Source: an uncultured Mollicutes bacterium (GTDB lineage: Bacteria > Bacillota_I > Bacilli_A > ML615J-28 > CAG-313). Taken from it: a DNA stretch of 34,428 nt. Under the pieces are notes generated by a model, which worked only from the letters and a program-made list of their open reading frames with translations, did no database searches and had not been told where the DNA came from. The stretch lies in assembly GCA_900548675.1 (NCBI GenBank), contig URLJ01000011.1:1-34428 (forward strand). Reading direction: 5' to 3'. Shown in pieces: positions 17,748 to 25,226 of the stretch (its first letter is position 1; every line of letters starts with the position of its first letter). The translations under genes and the position numbers were made by a program.

Positions 17748-20273
17748 ATGATTTCTAAAAAAGCAAAATTATCATTATTTATCACCGCTGTTGTTTCAGT
17801 AGCGTTTAGTTTAGTTGTTTGTATTCCTTTTCATACTTCAACTGTAAGTAAATTTGAATTAGTATTTAAGTTTATTATTGCACCAATAATTGTTTTATTA
17901 GCTTACATTGCTAATACAATTATAAAATATTTGTTAAATAGATCTGATATTAAATTTGTAACAGTTGCCTCATATGCACCATTATTTGGTTACATTGCTT
18001 CGGCAAGTGCTATGACGGGAACTGTATTAGTAAGATCCCAACAAGGATTTACAAGTTTTGATCATTGGATGATTACATTATTTGTTGTACTTGTTATTTT
18101 AATTCTCGATACTATCTTAAGCCATTTCGTTTATAGAGCAGTTTTGAGTATGAAAAAAGTCAACAATATTATATTAGATGCTGTTTTTGGTGTAGTTACT
18201 CTTGCGGTATTTATTACATATTACAACATTTGCGCAAAGTATTTGGGTTTAACTTTCGAAATTAAATCACCATGGGTAGTTGTTTTCTGTATTATTATTT
18301 CACTATTGGTTATAGGGTTCTTAACTCTTCGTGGTATTTATCTTATGAATACAGAAGAAATGTACAAAAAAGTATCTAAAAAGCAACTTCTTGAAAGATG
18401 GCATAAAGGTCGTGAAGCAGTTTATAATCAAGCTGAATTAGATATACTTTATAATCTTTATGAATTTTCAAAGAACGAATTGGGTATCGTAGAAGACTTT
18501 GGGTTCGATGATGACGAAGATGAACAATATGAAGAAGATACTACTTCTGAAGAAGCTAACAATACTATTGAGGCTACTCCTATAGAAGAACAACCTGTAG
18601 TTGAAGAAGAAATAAAAGTAGCTCCTGTACAAAAACAAATTAGAAAAGTAATCGTTCCAAAAGAACGCCAAATTGTAGAATCGGTTGAAGTTATTGAAGA
18701 ACCAGTAGTTGAAGTAGTTAAAGATTTTGTGGAACTTGAAAATCCTGAAATTAAAGATGTTGATGCTGAGTTAGAAAATGTTAATGAAGAATATGACGTT
18801 ATAATGTCACAATTAGTTTTAATGGAGGCAGAAAAAGCAGCGTTATTAACTGGTCTTGATGCTGAAACTACACCTGCACCTAAACCTCAACGTGAACCTA
18901 AAAACTTCAAGCCTTCATTTAGTGAATTAGTCGGCTATGCAAAATCACTTGATGGTGCTACATACACCGCTAATAAAGAACTAACGAATTATCGTTTCTC
19001 TTATAATCGTAAACCTTTCTTAGTTTTGATGGATACACCAAGTAAATATATTATTAGATTTATAATAGAATTAGAAAATGTTGCAAAATATGCAATTTCT
19101 ACTCCATCTTTTACTAAAGCTAAATCTCCAAAAGGTGATAACTGGTTCCAAGTTGTCAGCAAAGGCGACATTAGTGAAGAACTTTTATTCGAGATAATCG
19201 ATCAATCACTTGAGGCCATCAAATCATTAATCCAAAAGGATTTAGATGCAAAAGAAGCCGCACGTCGCGAAAAAGTAGAAAAAGCTGCTCGTGAACGTTT
19301 AGAAGCTAAATTAGCTGCTATGACACCTGAAAAACGTGCTGAATGGGAAGCTAGAGAACAACGCAAAGCCGAAAAAGCTCGTGCTGAAGCTATGGAACAT
19401 GCAAGACTTGCAGCGATGACACCAGAAGAATTAGCAGCTGAAATTAAAGCCCGCGCTGAAGAAGAAGCTGCAAAAGTTGCTGAACAAGAAAGAATTGCTC
19501 GTGAAAAAGCTGAAGCTCGTGAGAAAGCTCAAGAAGAAAGAGCACGCCTAGCACGTGAAAAGGCTGAAGCTCGCGAAAGAGCCTTAGCTGAAAAAGAAGC
19601 TGAAAAAGCTCGCTTAGCTCGTGAAAAAGAAGAAGCACGTGAAAAAGCCCTAGCTGAAAAAGAAGCTGAAAAAGCTCGCTTAGCTCGTGAAAAAGAAGAA
19701 GCACGTGAAAAAGCCCTAGCTGAAAAAGAAGCTGAAAAAGCTCGCTTAGCTCGTGAAAAAGAAGAAGCACGTGAAAAAGCTTTAGCCGAAAAAGAAGCAG
19801 AAAAGGCTCGCCTTCAAAAAGAAAAAGAAGCTGAAAAAATTCGCCTTCAAAAGGAGAAAGAAAAGGAAGCCGCTAAACAAAAAGTTCAAAAAGAAAAAGA
19901 GGCTGCTAAATTAAAAGCTCAAAAGGAAAAAGAAGCTGAAAAGGCTCGTCTTCAAAAAGAGAAGGAAAGAGAAGCCGCTAAATTAAAGGCCCAAAAAGAA
20001 AAAGAAGCTGAAAAGGCTCGTCTTCAAAAAGAAAAAGAGGCTGCTAAATTAAAAGCTCAAAAAGAAAGAGAAAAGGAAGCTGCCAGAGTAAAAGCTCTTA
20101 AAGAAAAAGAAGCCGCTAAAGCTTTAAAAGAAAAAGAAACAGAAAAAGCTCGTCTTGAAAAAGAAAAAGAAGCTGCTAAATTAAAAGCTCAAAAAGAATC
20201 AGAAAAAGCAAAACAAACTTCTACCGATGAAGAGCTTGTTATGCCTGAAGAAAGTGTTGAAAAAGCAGCATAA
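17748..20273 (+). CDS. Membrane protein with YjbR/MmcQ-like domain and long Ala/Glu/Lys coiled coil (paralogue 2)
   Basis: The 841-residue protein shares the plan of the preceding gene: about six membrane helices (residues 8-205), an acidic Glu/Val linker (about 245-345), a YjbR/MmcQ-like domain (about 386-494, with RKPFLVLMDTP and SPKGDNWFQV), then a 330-residue Ala/Glu/Lys/Arg-rich coiled coil (about 495-825). The coiled coil includes a 22-residue unit (ALAEKEAEKARLAREKEEAR plus EK) repeated three times and once in part. It looks like a TolA-type spacer, but here it should lie in the cytoplasm on the same side as the YjbR-like domain. The start ATG has AGGAGGT at 17734-17740. It is probably co-transcribed with paralogue 1. 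No terminator is visible before the T-box leader. The function is unknown. Confidence 0.85.
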   Translation: MISKKAKLSLFITAVVSVAFSLVVCIPFHTSTVSKFELVFKFIIAPIIVLLAYIANTIIKYLLNRSDIKFVTVASYAPLFGYIASASAMTGTVLVRSQQGFTSFDHWMITLFVVLVILILDTILSHFVYRAVLSMKKVNNIILDAVFGVVTLAVFITYYNICAKYLGLTFEIKSPWVVVFCIIISLLVIGFLTLRGIYLMNTEEMYKKVSKKQLLERWHKGREAVYNQAELDILYNLYEFSKNELGIVEDFGFDDDEDEQYEEDTTSEEANNTIEATPIEEQPVVEEEIKVAPVQKQIRKVIVPKERQIVESVEVIEEPVVEVVKDFVELENPEIKDVDAELENVNEEYDVIMSQLVLMEAEKAALLTGLDAETTPAPKPQREPKNFKPSFSELVGYAKSLDGATYTANKELTNYRFSYNRKPFLVLMDTPSKYIIRFIIELENVAKYAISTPSFTKAKSPKGDNWFQVVSKGDISEELLFEIIDQSLEAIKSLIQKDLDAKEAARREKVEKAARERLEAKLAAMTPEKRAEWEAREQRKAEKARAEAMEHARLAAMTPEELAAEIKARAEEEAAKVAEQERIAREKAEAREKAQEERARLAREKAEARERALAEKEAEKARLAREKEEAREKALAEKEAEKARLAREKEEAREKALAEKEAEKARLAREKEEAREKALAEKEAEKARLQKEKEAEKIRLQKEKEKEAAKQKVQKEKEAAKLKAQKEKEAEKARLQKEKEREAAKLKAQKEKEAEKARLQKEKEAAKLKAQKEREKEAARVKALKEKEAAKALKEKETEKARLEKEKEAAKLKAQKESEKAKQTSTDEELVMPEESVEKAA
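19581..19814 (+). repeat. 66-bp in-frame tandem repeats in the coiled-coil region
   Basis: Three near-identical 66-base units start at 19581, 19647 and 19713, with a partial fourth from 19779. Each encodes 22 residues. The units differ mainly at synonymous positions (for example GCC-TTA against GCC-CTA), so they were duplicated recently or are kept alike by recombination. Further shorter repeats (RLQKEKEAEK, AAKLKAQKEK) continue to about 20200. Confidence 0.95.
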
Positions 20274-20286
20274 TAAATAATACATT

Positions 20287-20499
20287 GACGAAGATTAGTA
20301 AAATTCGAATAGGTTTGTAGAAAGCAGTTGGTTGATGTAAAACTGTAACCTTAGAGTTTGAAGCTCCTTCAGAGTGGAATTAATAATTCCCGCTTGTAGC
20401 GTTACAACATTTGAGTGCAGGTTAATAGAATATTATTAATTTGAATTAGGATGGTACCGCGATATAATCGTTCCTATTATTAGGAACGATTTTTATTTT
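20287..20499 (+). promoter_or_regulatory. Alanine T-box riboswitch leader of alaS
   Basis: The leader carries the T-box sequence AATTAGGATGGTACCGCG (20444-20461; consensus AANNAGGGTGGNACCGCG). Stem I can close between GAAG (20290s) and CTTC (20367-20370), with the AGTA motif on its 5' side near 20297. The specifier triplet GCT (20363-20365), in the sequence GAAGCTCC, is an alanine codon. The variable base of TGGT is T, able to pair with A73 of tRNA-Ala (ACCA). TAGGA of the T-box can pair with TCCTA of the terminator 5' arm to form the antiterminator. Uncharged tRNA-Ala should therefore allow alaS expression. The promoter is not clear; TTGAAA (20257) with TACATT (20281) at 18-base spacing is a weak candidate inside the end of the upstream gene. 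Confidence 0.95.
20466..20499 (+). terminator. T-box regulated terminator
   Basis: An 11-bp perfect stem (AATCGTTCCTA at 20466-20476, TAGGAACGATT at 20481-20491) with a TTAT loop and a T-rich tail. Its 5' arm overlaps the antiterminator partner, so it is the regulated terminator of the alaS leader. Confidence 0.95.
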
Positions 20500-20522
20500 G
20501 TCAATAAGGAAAGGTAAAAAAT

Positions 20523-23213
20523 ATGAAAAAAATGACGGGAAATGAAATACGCCAAATGTGGTTGGATTTCTTTAAGTCAAAAGGTCATGAAGTAATTCCT
20601 AGTGCTTCACTAATACCTAACGATGATCCAACACTTTTATGGATCAATGCAGGTGTTGCACCGCTAAAAAAATACTTTGATGGAAGAATGAAGCCAACTA
20701 ATCCAAGAATGTGCAATGCTCAAAAGTCGCTTAGAACAAATGATATTGAAAATGTTGGAAAGACGGCTCGCCATCACACTTTCTTTGAAATGTTAGGTAA
20801 TTTCTCAATAGGCGATTATTTTAGGAATGAGGCTCTCACTTGGGCGTATGAATTATTAACAAGCCCAAAATGGTTCGATTTAGATGTTAATAAACTATAC
20901 ATTACATATTATCCTGATGATCATGATACGTTTAATAAATGGTGTGAATTGGGGATTGCAGCAGATCATCTAATACCCCTTAAAGATAATTTTTGGGAAA
21001 TTGGTGAAGGTCCTTGTGGTCCAGATACTGAAATTTTCTTTGATAGAGGTGAAAAGTATGATCCTGAAAAACTTGGCTTAAAACTTTTAGTTGATGACAT
21101 CGAGAACGATCGTTATATAGAAATATGGAATATTGTATTTAGTCAATATAATTCCAAAACTAACTTGAAACGTTCAGAATATCCAGAGTTACCTAGTAAA
21201 AATATCGATACTGGATCTGGTTTAGAAAGATTAGCTTGTATCATGCAAGAAGTTGATACTAATTATGAATCAGATTTGTTTATGCCAATGATTAAATTTT
21301 TAGAAGAATATACGGGAGTAAAATATACTGGTCAAATGGCGTTTAGAGTAATTGTTGATCACATCAGAAGTGTAACATTTGCGGTTGCGGATGGAGCCAT
21401 TTTATCAAATGATGGTAGAGGCTACGTACTAAGACGTATTTTGCGAAGAGCAGTTAGATATGGCAGAAAATTAGGTATAAATGATGTCTTTTTGTATAAG
21501 ATTGTTGATGTAGTTGTCAAAAACATGAAAGATTTTTATCCATATCTAGAAGAAAAACAAACTATTATTAAAAACATTATTAAAGTAGAAGAAGAAAACT
21601 TTTTAAAGACTTTGGAAAATGGTGAAAAAAGATTAAATGATTTAATTAAAAACTTACAAGGGAATATGATTAGCGGTAGCGATGCCTTCTTATTATATGA
21701 TACTTTTGGTTTTCCAATTGAATTAACAGTTGAAGCCGCTGCTGAAAAAAACGTATTAGTAGATGTTGACGGCTATAAAGAGCAATTAGAACTTCAGAAA
21801 AAAAGAGCGCGTGAAAGTAGAACCAAAATGCAATCGATGAATTCCCAAAACGAAGCTTTTTTACAATGTATGGATTCTTCAAAATTTATCGGTTATGATC
21901 AATTAGAATGTACTACCACTATTATTGGTGTTTTTAAAGGTAATAAACGTGTTGAAAAAGGTTCTAATGAATTAGTTTTCATTTGTAGTGAAACCCCATT
22001 TTATGCAGAAAGTGGCGGACAAATAGGCGACCAAGGAATCTTGACTATTAATGGGGAAGAGTTCCATATTGATGATACGATCAAACTTCCAAATGGTCAG
22101 CATGGGCATGTTGTAGACACCAAAGAGACAGTGCTTGGGGTTGGAACAACTGTTAAACTTTCAGTTGATGTTAATATGCGTCAGCACATTTCTTATAATC
22201 ATTCTGCTACCCATCTTTTAGGACAATCGCTCCGTAATGTATTAGGAAGTCACGTTGTACAACAAGGTTCTCAAGTTACGCCTAATAGATTAAGATTTGA
22301 CTTTAATCATTATAAAAATCCTACCGAAAAGGAAATTATTGAGGTTGAAAATTTAGTTAATGAAGCTATTAAAAATGCATACGATGTTCATACCATTCTA
22401 ACAACTGTTTCTGAAGCAGTAAAAGCTGGTGCTCAAGCAGTATTTGGCGAAAAATATGGCGATGTAGTACGAATGGTAGATATGGGATATAGTAAAGAAT
22501 TGTGTGGAGGTACGCACGTAAAAAATACTAAAGAAATAGGTGCATTCGCAATATTGAGCGTTGAATCAAAAGGATCAGGTATTTTCAGAGTAGAAGCTGC
22601 TACTTCTGACATGATTGCGGCGGAAATGGCTGCTCAATTGAGAAATCTTACAACTGAAATTGATAATTTAAAGGGTAAAGAAAAAAACTTGATAGAAATT
22701 TGCACTACTGAAAATATATCAATAAAACAAGAAAAGCCTTTAACATTTAAATACATAAATCGTTATCAAGATATTCTAACCAAACGTGAAGAATACAACT
22801 ATAATTGGCGCGTTGTAAAAGATATGGAAAAGGAATATGAAAATAAAAAGTTACAAAAACAAACTAATGCGGTTGATGATTTAGCACAAGATGTTGTAAC
22901 TAAAGATGATATTTCATTTTTAATTAAACACATTAAAAATGTTGATATGAATGTATTGAAAGAGTTAGTCGATAAAGAGGCATCTTTATTAAATAAATGT
23001 TTTATTTTAATGGCTAGTTCAAAAGATGATAAAGTATATTTTGTCGCTAAATCCAAAAATTGTGATATTAACTGTGGACAAATTGTAAAAGAGGCAGCTG
23101 CTATAACAGGTGGCGCTGGTGGTGGAAGACCTGATTTTGCACAAGCAGGAGGTAAGGATGCCACAAAGATAGAAATTGCTTTAAATACTATTAAGGAAAA
23201 ATTAAAAGTATGA
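20523..23213 (+). CDS. alaS: Alanyl-tRNA synthetase
   Basis: The 896-residue enzyme attaches alanine to tRNA-Ala. It is near the usual 870-880 residues. The class II catalytic core opens with WINAGVAPLKKYFDG and includes NFWEIGEGPCGPDTEIFFDR. The editing domain has NHSATHLLGQ (HxxxH, about 559) and CGGTH (about 660). The C-terminal DHHA1-type domain ends with GGAGGGRPDFAQAGG (about 865-880). The start ATG has AAGGAAAGG about 7 bases upstream. Expression is controlled by the alanine T-box leader. The stop overlaps ruvX by four bases (ATGA), indicating translational coupling. Confidence 0.98.
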   Translation: MKKMTGNEIRQMWLDFFKSKGHEVIPSASLIPNDDPTLLWINAGVAPLKKYFDGRMKPTNPRMCNAQKSLRTNDIENVGKTARHHTFFEMLGNFSIGDYFRNEALTWAYELLTSPKWFDLDVNKLYITYYPDDHDTFNKWCELGIAADHLIPLKDNFWEIGEGPCGPDTEIFFDRGEKYDPEKLGLKLLVDDIENDRYIEIWNIVFSQYNSKTNLKRSEYPELPSKNIDTGSGLERLACIMQEVDTNYESDLFMPMIKFLEEYTGVKYTGQMAFRVIVDHIRSVTFAVADGAILSNDGRGYVLRRILRRAVRYGRKLGINDVFLYKIVDVVVKNMKDFYPYLEEKQTIIKNIIKVEEENFLKTLENGEKRLNDLIKNLQGNMISGSDAFLLYDTFGFPIELTVEAAAEKNVLVDVDGYKEQLELQKKRARESRTKMQSMNSQNEAFLQCMDSSKFIGYDQLECTTTIIGVFKGNKRVEKGSNELVFICSETPFYAESGGQIGDQGILTINGEEFHIDDTIKLPNGQHGHVVDTKETVLGVGTTVKLSVDVNMRQHISYNHSATHLLGQSLRNVLGSHVVQQGSQVTPNRLRFDFNHYKNPTEKEIIEVENLVNEAIKNAYDVHTILTTVSEAVKAGAQAVFGEKYGDVVRMVDMGYSKELCGGTHVKNTKEIGAFAILSVESKGSGIFRVEAATSDMIAAEMAAQLRNLTTEIDNLKGKEKNLIEICTTENISIKQEKPLTFKYINRYQDILTKREEYNYNWRVVKDMEKEYENKKLQKQTNAVDDLAQDVVTKDDISFLIKHIKNVDMNVLKELVDKEASLLNKCFILMASSKDDKVYFVAKSKNCDINCGQIVKEAAAITGGAGGGRPDFAQAGGKDATKIEIALNTIKEKLKV

Positions 23214-23629
23214 GATATCTAGGGTTAGATTTAGGAACAAGAACCTTGGGTATGGCAATTAGTGATCCCGCAGGGATTATTGCAACACCCTATGAGACTG
23301 CAAGATTTAGTGAAAAAGATTTGCAAAAAGCATTGGAATATGTTAAAATAGTAGTTGTAGAAAAATCAATTGATAAAATCGTAATGGGATTACCAAAAAA
23401 TATGAATGGGTCATTAGGATTTCAATCAGAATATGTTCTTACCTTTAAAGAAATGCTCGAAAAAGCTCTCGATAAAGAGGTAATAATGATTGATGAACGT
23501 TTAACAACAACGATTGTTCAGCGTGTTATGATTGATGCTGATTTATCTCGCAATAAGAGAAAAAAGAATGTTGATAAATTAGCCGCTGTGGTAATTTTAC
23601 AATCTTATCTAGATACTCTAACAAAATAA
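23210..23629 (+). CDS. ruvX: Putative pre-16S rRNA nuclease / Holliday junction resolvase-like RuvX (YqgF)
   Basis: The 139-residue RNase H-fold protein matches the YqgF family length. The opening GLDLGTRTLGMAISDP holds the first catalytic Asp; IVMGLPKNMNGSLG (about 61-74) and DERLTT (about 97-102) hold the other family motifs. The family processes the 5' end of 16S rRNA and was earlier proposed as a resolvase. It starts inside the alaS stop (ATGA), with no separate ribosome binding site needed. In Bacillus the order is alaS-yrzL(ireB)-yrrK(ruvX)-yrzB; here the ireB gene is absent between alaS and ruvX. Confidence 0.96.
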   Translation: MRYLGLDLGTRTLGMAISDPAGIIATPYETARFSEKDLQKALEYVKIVVVEKSIDKIVMGLPKNMNGSLGFQSEYVLTFKEMLEKALDKEVIMIDERLTTTIVQRVMIDADLSRNKRKKNVDKLAAVVILQSYLDTLTK

Positions 23630-23653
23630 AGCTAAACGCGGAAAGAGGAAAAA

Positions 23654-24043
23654 ATGAGTGAAATTAAACCTTTAGATCAACAATTAACAGTTATTGATGA
23701 GGAGGGTAATGAAGTATTATGCCAAATTCTTTTTACCTTCGATTCTCCAGAATTTGGGAAAAAATATGTTTTATTTTATCCATTAGATGGCAATGAAAAC
23801 GAAGATGATGTAACAATAATGGCTGCTAGTTATGTTGAAAATACCGATGGCAATGGTGAATTAGAAGCAGTTGAAACAGACGAAGAATGGGATCTTATTG
23901 AAGATGTTTTAAATCAATACGAAGATTCATTGGATGAATGTGATGATGATTGTGAATGTCATCATGATCACTGTGACTGTAAACATGAAGAAAATGAAGA
24001 TGCTGAATGTCATTGCGGTTGCGAACATCATCATAAAAAATAA
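23654..24043 (+). CDS. DUF1292 protein (YrzB-like) with Cys/His-rich tail
   Basis: The first 95 residues match the acidic DUF1292 family: LTVIDEEGNEVLCQILFTF, then KKYVLFYPLDG, MAASYVE and a closing DEEWDLIEDVLNQYE. The family has no firmly established function and usually follows ruvX, as here. The last 30 residues are unusual: nine or so His and seven Cys among Asp/Glu (CDDDCECHHDHCDCK, CHCGCEHHHKK), a probable metal-binding tail beyond the normal family length. The start has AAAGAGG (23642-23648). It ends the alaS operon, closed by the hairpin at 24059-24084. Confidence 0.92.
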   Translation: MSEIKPLDQQLTVIDEEGNEVLCQILFTFDSPEFGKKYVLFYPLDGNENEDDVTIMAASYVENTDGNGELEAVETDEEWDLIEDVLNQYEDSLDECDDDCECHHDHCDCKHEENEDAECHCGCEHHHKK

Positions 24044-24058
24044 TCATTTATAAATTTA

Positions 24059-24092
24059 AAAGGCGCTAATTTTCTAGCGCCTTTAGTTTTTT
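24059..24092. terminator. Bidirectional terminator between the DUF1292 gene and mrp
   Basis: A perfect 10-bp stem (AAAGGCGCTA at 24059-24068, TAGCGCCTTT at 24075-24084) with a six-base loop. On the plus strand it runs into TTTAGTTTTTT; on the minus strand into TTTTAAATTT. It serves the converging alaS and mrp operons. Confidence 0.92.
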
Positions 24093-25089
24093 ATTCTGAG
24101 GTTTTATATATAATAAAATCTGCGATATCATCATATATTTTTCCAATTTCTTCATCTATTTCATATAATGCGATATTATGTAGAGGTTGATTGATAGGTA
24201 TTTGAGCTATTAATTCAGTGCCTAAAAGTTTCGCAACTTCAATTCCGCCACCTTCACCAAATATTAATTCTTTTTCTTTATTTACGGGATTAATGTAATA
24301 AGACATATTTTCGATTATACCTAGTATTTCATGTCCTAGTTTTTGCGCTGCATAGCCTGCTTTAACAGCTACATGGGATGCACTTAAATGCGGTGTTGTC
24401 ACAAGAAGCATTTTGGCTTGAGGAACAAATGTTTTTAAATCGAGCATGATGTCACCGGTTCCTGGTGGAAGGTCTATAAGCATATATTCTAGATTTTTAT
24501 CCCAATCGACTTCATAAAAGAAGTTTTCAAGCATGCTATGTAGCATGCCTCCACGCCATATAACTGGTTCAGACGGATTTGTAAAAAATTCTGTAGATAT
24601 AGTTTCTATTTTATCCTTACGTAGAGGTAAGATTTTTTTATCGTTATTTAAAGTGGGGTTAGTATGTGGTATTTCAAGTAAAAAAGGAATGCTAGAACCA
24701 TAGATGTCAGCATCTATTATGCCTACCTTATGTCCTTTTTTCATCAAACGGTAAGCGATGTTAGCTACAACTGTAGATTTTCCTACTCCTCCTTTTCCAC
24801 TAGCTACTCCTATGAAAACACATTTGCTGTTAGTAATACTTTTTATAACGCGATTTTCTTCAATTTCTAACTTAAGTCCATTAATTTTAAATTCTTGTTT
24901 AACTAACTTAGTAATATTTAATCGCAATTCCCTTTCATCGTTTGTGGTCTTTTTACCCATTGCAACAATTAGTGTTAGAATCCCATTTTTATCGTCATAG
25001 GCGAAATGTTTAATTCCATTAGTTTCTCCAAGGCTTTTTTTTAATGAAGGGTCAATTATTTTATTTAACGCATTTTTTAATTCCATCAT
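24091..25089 (-). CDS. mrp: Mrp/ApbC/NBP35-family P-loop ATPase lacking the CxxC motif
   Basis: The 332-residue protein has an N-terminal DUF59/MIP18-like domain (about 1-80, IDPSLKKSLGETNGIKH) and a ParA/MinD-type ATPase domain with the deviant Walker A GKGGVGKST near 98-106, a switch DADIYGSSIP and DLPPGTGD. The family carries Fe-S clusters to apo-proteins. The cluster-binding CPxC that normally follows ENMSYF is here ENMSYYINPVNKEKEL: both Cys positions read as Asn, so cluster carriage in the usual way is doubtful. The first ATG at 25089 is favoured, with AAAGGAG 10 bases upstream. That ribosome binding site lies inside the out-of-frame tail of tmcAL, which is upstream in the same operon. 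Confidence 0.92.
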   Translation of the reverse strand: MMELKNALNKIIDPSLKKSLGETNGIKHFAYDDKNGILTLIVAMGKKTTNDERELRLNITKLVKQEFKINGLKLEIEENRVIKSITNSKCVFIGVASGKGGVGKSTVVANIAYRLMKKGHKVGIIDADIYGSSIPFLLEIPHTNPTLNNDKKILPLRKDKIETISTEFFTNPSEPVIWRGGMLHSMLENFFYEVDWDKNLEYMLIDLPPGTGDIMLDLKTFVPQAKMLLVTTPHLSASHVAVKAGYAAQKLGHEILGIIENMSYYINPVNKEKELIFGEGGGIEVAKLLGTELIAQIPINQPLHNIALYEIDEEIGKIYDDIADFIIYKTSE

Positions 25090-25090
25090 A

Positions 25091-25226
25091 TTAGTTTTTC
25101 TCCTTTATAGGTATTTTAAATTCTTGATTGTAAAGTTCTTTTTTTGTTAAAATTTCATATAACCTTGTTGCAAGTTTTTCATCAGCAATATAATCATTTA
25201 TTATTTCATTATCATAACTTTTTTTT
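25091..25226 (-). other. Out-of-frame C-terminal tail of tmcAL after an A8 run
   Basis: Minus-strand bases 25226-25219 are eight A. Reading one base further on gives an open frame of about 41 codons after the run (SYDNEIINDYIADEKLATRL, then YEILTKKELYNQEFKIPIKE), stopping at 25093-25091, two bases before the mrp ATG. The peptide is a credible continuation of the protein, and its end meets the next gene with normal operon spacing. With seven A, TmcAL would be 391 residues; as read it stops at 351. Either a homopolymer error, a mutation or a slippage site explains this. Confidence 0.75.

Noticed and set aside
19444..19770. Open minus-strand frame rich in Leu/Phe opposite the coiled-coil repeats
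   Set aside because: It is the antisense reading of the Glu/Lys/Ala repeats; it has no ribosome binding site and its composition mirrors the plus-strand gene.
19581..19814. Direct repeats considered as a CRISPR array
   Set aside because: The units are contiguous, in frame, 66 bases long and without unique spacers; they encode coiled-coil repeats.
22799..23164. Minus-strand open frame of 121 codons inside alaS
   Set aside because: It lies wholly opposite the conserved C-terminal AlaRS region and has no start signals or known family features.
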